NCBI RefSeq assembly: GCF_028682175.1
Contig: NZ_JANHKS010000030.1
Coordinates: forward strand, 1 to 64,000
Source of the DNA: Pseudomonas putida
Lineage (GTDB): Bacteria > Pseudomonadota > Gammaproteobacteria > Pseudomonadales > Pseudomonadaceae
Direction of reading: 5' to 3'
Length of the DNA stretch: 64,000 nucleotides
The position numbers and the translations under genes are program-made. The notes beneath the pieces are model-generated. The model ran no database searches and had not been told where the DNA came from. It worked only from the letters and a program-made list of their open reading frames with translations. Shown here one piece after another: positions 59,879 to 64,000 of this stretch (its first letter is position 1; every line of letters begins with the position of its first letter).

Positions 59879-60763
59879 ATGCAACGACACGCCCTGCGAG
59901 CGGACCTGCTCATGCTCCTGACCGCCATGATCTGGGGCTCAGGCTTCGTCGCACAGACTGCGGGCATGGATCACATCGGCCCCTACCTGTTCTCCGGCCT
60001 GCGCTTTGCGCTGGGCTCGATCTGCCTGCTGCCGCTGATCCTGCGCCGCCCTGCCAGCGGCCCTGCACCGGAACCCCTGATGACCCGCGGGCTGCTGCAA
60101 GGCGGCATCGTCATGGGCATCGCGCTGGCACTGGGCATCAACCTGCAGCAGGTGGGGCTGCTGTTTACCAGTGTCACCAACGCAGGCTTCATCACTGGGC
60201 TGTATGTCATTGTAGTTCCACTTCTGGGGCTGCTTCTGGGTCACAAGACCGGCATGGGCACCTGGCTCGGTTGCGTGCTGGCGGTGATCGGCATGTTCCT
60301 GCTCAGCGTCGGCGACAACTTTAAGGTCGCATCCGGTGACTGGCTGCAACTGATCGGCGCGTTCGTCTGGGGCGGGCACGTGATTCTGGTGGGCCTGTTC
60401 GCCAGCCGCCATGACCCGATCCGCCTGGCGTTCCTGCAATTCGCCACCTGCTCGGTCATCAGCCTGATCCTGGCTTTGATCTTCGAGCCGATTACCCTGG
60501 ACAGCATCATCGCCGCGGGCCCTGCCCTGCTCTACGGCGGCGTATTCGCGGTGGGCGTCGGATACACCTTGCAAGTGGTGGCGCAGAAGCACGCCATTGC
60601 CTCCCATGCCGCGATCATTCTGTCGCTTGAAGCGGTGTTCGCCGCGATTGCCGGCGCGTGGTTTCTCGGCGAGGCGTTACAACTGCGTGGATATGTGGGC
60701 TGCGCGCTGATGCTGGCGGGGATGTTGCTGGCGCAACTGTGGCCGAGGAAAGAACCGGCCTGA
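59879..60763 (+). CDS. EamA/DMT-family transporter
   Basis: This 294-residue inner-membrane protein has ten predicted helices in two EamA repeats (LLMLLTAMIWGSGFVAQTAG at the start and FVWGGHVILVGLFA in the second half). Such proteins often export amino acids or metabolites, but the substrate here is unknown. I chose the ATG at 59879 because it begins directly before the first membrane helix; a longer frame from 59699 has no support. A weak GACGAG is the only upstream ribosome site. Confidence 0.88.
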   Translation: MQRHALRADLLMLLTAMIWGSGFVAQTAGMDHIGPYLFSGLRFALGSICLLPLILRRPASGPAPEPLMTRGLLQGGIVMGIALALGINLQQVGLLFTSVTNAGFITGLYVIVVPLLGLLLGHKTGMGTWLGCVLAVIGMFLLSVGDNFKVASGDWLQLIGAFVWGGHVILVGLFASRHDPIRLAFLQFATCSVISLILALIFEPITLDSIIAAGPALLYGGVFAVGVGYTLQVVAQKHAIASHAAIILSLEAVFAAIAGAWFLGEALQLRGYVGCALMLAGMLLAQLWPRKEPA

Positions 60764-60784
60764 AAACGGCAGCGATGAAGCTTC

Positions 60785-60873
60785 TGTGGGAGCGGGCTTG
60801 CCCGCGAAAGCGGAGGGTCAGGCACCTTTGCAGAGTCTGGACTGATGCCTTCGCGGGCAAGCCCGCTCCCACA
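60785..60873. repeat. Second REP family, inverted pair
   Basis: TGTGGGAGCGGGCTTGCCCG at the left pairs with CGGGCAAGCCCGCTCCCACA at the right around a 49-base centre. This is the widespread Pseudomonas REP of the TGTGGGAGCGGG type, distinct from the REPINs above. A further fragment CCCGCTCCCACAGG lies at 60897-60910. Confidence 0.88.
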
Positions 60874-60925
60874 GGTCTCGTGTCGCAGCGGATTCCCGCT
60901 CCCACAGGTTTGGTGTAGAGGCTAC

Positions 60926-61636
60926 CTACAGAAACGGCTTTAGATGGCTGTGGGGGGCGTCGTCCGGGTCGATGGGCAACAGGAACTTGGCGCCCAGGTA
61001 GTGGGCGCTGAACACATCCAGGTAGGCGTCCAGCACCCCTGCGGCCTGTTGATCGCCGGCAAGTTCCAGACACAACGCCGCCACCTCGGCCGTGCAGAAA
61101 TGATCGTCGCGCTTGGAGCGGCGCAGCCGATAGCGTGACATCTGCTCAGGCTCAAGACTCAGCACCGGCAGATTGTCCAGATAGGGGCTCTTGCGAAACA
61201 TCTTGCGCGCCTCGGGCCAGGTGGCATCAAGGAGAATGAACAATGGACGCTTGCCCGGCTGCGGCGTCACCTGGGTGACCACCCGCTCGGGCGCCACGAA
61301 CTCACCCGGGAACACGATGTAAGGCTGCCACTGCGGATCATTGAGCAGCGCCGGGAGCTTTTCGTCCACCTCGGTTCGCGACCAACTGAAGGCCTCGGTG
61401 TCCTTGATGACATCGGCAATCAGCCAACCCGTGTTGGTCGGTTTCAACGGCTCGGTGTCATACATCAGCAGACAGACTGCCGACTGCGCCTGAACCTCTG
61501 GTCTCCACGCGCACAGGCAGTAGCTTTCGATCACCCGGCATCTTGCACAGCGAGGCGCGCGCGAGCCTCGCGCAATGAACGGCTTGGTGCTGCGGGCCAA
61601 GCGTTCGGCGCGCAGACGCGAGACGGCATGGCTCAT
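60926..61636 (-). CDS. tapT: tRNA-uridine aminocarboxypropyltransferase TapT (DTW domain)
   Basis: This 236-residue protein is a DTW-domain (SPOUT-like) enzyme that makes acp3U in the tRNA variable or D loop. The zinc-binding N-terminus CARCRVIESYCLCAW, YDTEPLKPTNTGW, FPGEFVAPERVV and the signature FILLDATWPEARKM (D-x-T-W) with YLDNLPVLSLEPEQMSRYRLR are seen. The start at 61636 (MSHAVSRLRAER) is uncertain because the ribosome site is weak; a start at 61831 adds 65 unconserved residues. Confidence 0.9.
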   Translation of the reverse strand: MSHAVSRLRAERLARSTKPFIARGSRAPRCARCRVIESYCLCAWRPEVQAQSAVCLLMYDTEPLKPTNTGWLIADVIKDTEAFSWSRTEVDEKLPALLNDPQWQPYIVFPGEFVAPERVVTQVTPQPGKRPLFILLDATWPEARKMFRKSPYLDNLPVLSLEPEQMSRYRLRRSKRDDHFCTAEVAALCLELAGDQQAAGVLDAYLDVFSAHYLGAKFLLPIDPDDAPHSHLKPFL

Positions 61637-61855
61637 GAGGCAAGGCGCCCGGGTAACGGCAGCGGGCAGCAGGAAGGCAACGACACAGGAAACATCCGGC
61701 AGGAAAAAGTCGCCGCAGTTTACCAGACGCCGCCGGATCTCTGGTGTCGGCCTTGGCGACTCCCCTATACTGCCCGGCCTTGAAAGCCTTATGTCACCAG
61801 TGAACGCCTGCCGTTGTCGCCGGTCCAACACCGTTCATTGCTCCAGGAGAATCCA

Positions 61856-62281
61856 ATGCTGCGCCTCATCGCCCCCGCGCTTACGCTCTTGCTCGTTGCC
61901 CCTCTGTGCGCCAACGCGGCGTCCAAACAGGACTACGAACTCAACAAGGAGCTTGAACAGGTCGCTGCGAAAAGCAACGTCGGAAAGCCCAACGCGCTCA
62001 GCGAAGACATTCTGGACAACGGTTACACCGTCGAGGGCAAGGTGCTCATCAATCACCTGAGCGTGCAGGCCGGCCAGGCTGCGCAAATGCGCGAGAACCC
62101 GGACCTGATGGGTCGCCAGTTGGGCACGAGCGTCTGCCGCAATGCTGGATACCGCCAGTTGATGGCCAAGGGCGCGGTGCTGCGCTACGACTTCCGCGAA
62201 TACAAGACCGATCGCCCGATCACCACTCAGCAGATCACCGCAGCCGACTGCGCCGCAAAACCGCCTGCCAAGAAGAAGTAA
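61856..62281 (+). CDS. PA3611-like secreted protein (quorum-sensing-regulated virulence factor family)
   Basis: This 141-residue protein has a signal peptide (LIAPALTLLLVAPLCANA) and a small mature domain with two cysteines (GTSVCRNAGY and AADCAAK) that may form a disulfide. It matches in layout the P. aeruginosa PA3611 family, a small secreted protein called quorum-sensing-regulated virulence factor. The start at 61856 follows GGAGA. Its role is not established. Confidence 0.82.
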   Translation: MLRLIAPALTLLLVAPLCANAASKQDYELNKELEQVAAKSNVGKPNALSEDILDNGYTVEGKVLINHLSVQAGQAAQMRENPDLMGRQLGTSVCRNAGYRQLMAKGAVLRYDFREYKTDRPITTQQITAADCAAKPPAKKK

Positions 62282-62290
62282 CCTGCCCTG

Positions 62291-62482
62291 CTAGCAGGCT
62301 GCGCGCCGTTGCTGATCTTCGGCGCGCAATTCGGCGACCAGCGCCTGAAGATAGTACGAGCGCCGGCCGTTCTGGCTCAGGCGCCTGATGCATTCCTGCT
62401 CCAGCGTGCAACGACTGCTGCGCGCCGACTCGATCAGCGAGTGGTACAGCTCCTGATCGACTTCCAGCCTGATGATTTCCAT
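62291..62482 (-). CDS. Small hypothetical protein, MetJ/Arc-like helix pattern
   Basis: This 63-residue protein begins MEIIRLEVDQELYHSLIESARSSRCTLEQECIRRLSQ. The strand-helix-helix pattern (RLEVD, then LYHSLIESA and EQECIRRLS) resembles a ribbon-helix-helix fold but is short. GGAGG lies 5 bases before the ATG at 62482. Its target is unknown. It is convergent with the PA3611-like gene. Confidence 0.65.
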   Translation of the reverse strand: MEIIRLEVDQELYHSLIESARSSRCTLEQECIRRLSQNGRRSYYLQALVAELRAEDQQRRAAC

Positions 62483-62974
62483 TTCATCCTCCCTGGCCCG
62501 TCCACGCCAGACGTGCACGTGGGCAAACCTCGATGACCGCCGTTCGACGCGCCACCCGACATTCGGGCCCGTCGATGCTATCCAGGTTGCAATGGCATTA
62601 CTCTGCCATCTCTTTCAGTAAATCAGAGCGCTGACGCCTCATGCTGGCTTCCGACGAGTGGAAAGCAGGTTGCCCGATGCTCGCAAAGAGTCGTTGCCAG
62701 CGTGGATTGTTGGGCACATCATCGAGTCAGCCGCTGTACCTACCGTATTGATTCATGGTGTTTCACGGGCAAGAAAGGGGGTTGCCTGTCACAGTCGTCA
62801 CGCACACTATTTTCTTTTCAACCCAAGGACATAGGCAGAATCAACGTGGCGTCAGCCTGTCGCCATCGAGCAATTGACCCTGGCCCCCGATCGGCTGTGA
62901 GCAGCGACGCATGAAGCGTCGTGATCCTGTGGCAACGCACCGGATCAATGATTCTGCAGAAGGAGAAAGTCTGA
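62483..62974. other. Intergenic region before the LOG-family gene
   Basis: This 492-base gap holds no supported gene. It should contain the promoters of the small minus-strand gene and the LOG gene. A 70-residue frame (62702-62914) has no ribosome site. Confidence 0.5.
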
Positions 62975-64000
62975 ATGCCTTATGTACCCAATGATCTGTT
63001 GTCCCGCCATTTCCAGAGCAACGGAATGGACCTGACCGCCAAGGTCGAAGAACAACTCAACCTGGTGGCCCCCAACAGCCCCAATCTTGCGCTGTACCGA
63101 GACATGATGCTGACCGTCCTGCGCATGGCCCAGGACGACAGCAACCGCTGGAACGCCAAAATCGTCCTTCAGGCCCTGCGCGAACTGGACAATGCTTTCC
63201 GTGTGCTGGAACAGTTCCGGGGCCGGCGCAAGGTCACGGTGTTCGGCTCGGCCCGCACGCCGCTTGAGCACCCGGTGTACGCCCTGGCTCGTGAGCTGGG
63301 TGCCAAACTTGCCGCCTCCGACCTCATGGTGATCACCGGCGCAGGCGGCGGGATCATGGCCGCCGCTCACGAAGGCGCCGGGCTCGACTACAGCCTGGGC
63401 TTCAACATCACCCTGCCTTTCGAACAACACGCCAACGCCACCGTCGACGGGACGGGCAACCTCTTGCCCTTCCACTTCTTCTTCACCCGTAAGCTGTTTT
63501 TCGTCAAGGAGGCCGATGCCCTGGTGCTCTGCCCGGGCGGTTTCGGCACCCTGGATGAAGCGCTGGAAGTGCTGACACTGATCCAGACCGGCAAGAGTCC
63601 GCTGGTGCCCGTGGTGCTGCTGGATGCACCGGGCGGCACATTCTGGGAGGGAGCCCTGAGCTTTATCAGAAACGAACTGGAAGCCAACCGCTACATTCTG
63701 CCCAGCGACATGAACCTGCTGAGACTGGTGTACAGCGCCGACGAGGCCGTGGCCGAGATCAACCAGTTCTACAGCAACTTCCACTCAAGCCGCTGGCTGA
63801 AGAACACCTTCGTGATTCGCATGCACCATGCCCTGAGCGAACAGGCGCTGTCGCAGATCCAGGAGAGCTTCGCCGACCTGCGCCTGAGCGATGATTTTCA
63901 TCAGCACAGCTACCAGGAAGAGCACGACGAGGCGCAGTTCAGCCACCTCACCCGCCTGGCGTTCAAATTCACCGGGCGCAATCATGGACGGCTTCGTGAG
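62975..64000 (+). CDS. LOG-family protein (TIGR00730), cut by the right edge
   Basis: At least 342 residues are encoded before the window ends without a stop codon. An AAGGAG site lies 9-10 bases before the ATG. The Rossmann-like LOG domain starts near residue 80 (RRKVTVFGSARTPLEHP), with ITGAGGGIMAAAHEGA and the signature PGGFGTLDEALEVLT. LOG proteins cleave nucleoside 5'-monophosphates such as cytokinin ribotides or AMP. The long N-terminal (about 75 residues) and C-terminal extensions put it in the longer Pseudomonas subgroup. Confidence 0.9.
   Translation, partial: MPYVPNDLLSRHFQSNGMDLTAKVEEQLNLVAPNSPNLALYRDMMLTVLRMAQDDSNRWNAKIVLQALRELDNAFRVLEQFRGRRKVTVFGSARTPLEHPVYALARELGAKLAASDLMVITGAGGGIMAAAHEGAGLDYSLGFNITLPFEQHANATVDGTGNLLPFHFFFTRKLFFVKEADALVLCPGGFGTLDEALEVLTLIQTGKSPLVPVVLLDAPGGTFWEGALSFIRNELEANRYILPSDMNLLRLVYSADEAVAEINQFYSNFHSSRWLKNTFVIRMHHALSEQALSQIQESFADLRLSDDFHQHSYQEEHDEAQFSHLTRLAFKFTGRNHGRLRE

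Noticed and set aside
48887..60910. CRISPR-like array in the repeated CCGTAGCAGCACGG and TGTGGGAGCGGG segments
   Set aside because: The repeats are paired, inverted and scattered between genes, and there are no regular spacers or cas genes; they are REP/REPIN elements.
62702..62914. 70-residue frame before the LOG-family gene
   Set aside because: No ribosome site and no recognisable domain.

Overview
The window is a GC-rich Pseudomonas chromosome segment, probably of the fluorescens/putida/syringae side of the genus. This rests on gene content and order: the ybgC-tolQRAB-pal-cpoB-queE-queC-tRNA-Lys block, ruvCAB, oprD-proS, mprF with its AcvB/VirJ partner, kup-rimO, the divergent fpr-finR pair and dgkA-erdR all match the arrangement known from this genus. 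The species cannot be settled by reading alone.

Layout. (1) 1-180: promoters of a ribosomal RNA operon that reads leftwards out of the window. (2) 0.2-22 kb: an accessory stress and metabolism region. It holds an HxlR regulator with a divergent old yellow enzyme; an SRAP (YedK) gene divergent from an SOS-controlled umuDC; a short-chain dehydrogenase and a GAF histidine kinase; a five-gene leftward operon of aldehyde oxidoreductase (paoABC-like), a catalase-family haem protein and an FdhF/YdeP-like molybdoenzyme; and a group of small stress-type genes (DUF1810, DUF72, an HhH glycosylase-like protein, zinc alcohol dehydrogenase, PLDc_N, DUF421, stand-alone CheB). The last group is partly decayed: an exonuclease III fragment, a glycosyltransferase fragment and a frameshifted membrane protein lie in it. 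(3) 22-42 kb: conserved core with tRNA-Lys, queC/queE, the Tol-Pal system, ruvCAB, pmpR, aspS, dps, a membrane cold-shock protein, slyX, a HIT protein, an OprD porin and proS. (4) 42-64 kb: dinB, two tandem initiator tRNA genes, mprF plus its hydrolase partner, kup, rimO, a run of small RNA-modification and hypothetical genes, fpr/finR, dgkA/erdR, an EamA transporter, tapT, a PA3611-like secreted protein, and a LOG-family protein cut by the right edge.

Functional reading. The left part looks like electrophile, aldehyde and DNA-damage defence. PaoABC would oxidise aldehydes and may release peroxide, the catalase would remove the peroxide, and the FdhF-like enzyme could act on formate; this linkage is inference. 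The core part covers envelope integrity (Tol-Pal, OprD, MprF), DNA repair (RuvABC, DinB, UmuDC) and translation (AspS, ProS, tRNAs, queuosine, RimO, TrmO, TapT). Intergenic gaps at 48.9, 53.1, 56.3 and 58.4 kb carry REP-type inverted repeats. Two of the copies differ at only 2 of 92 bases.

I found no integrase, transposase, CRISPR array, phage or toxin-antitoxin locus. The most useful leads are a pseudouridine-synthase-like protein whose catalytic aspartate is replaced, the molybdoenzyme-catalase operon, the near-identical REPINs, and the decayed stress genes. None is clearly a new system.
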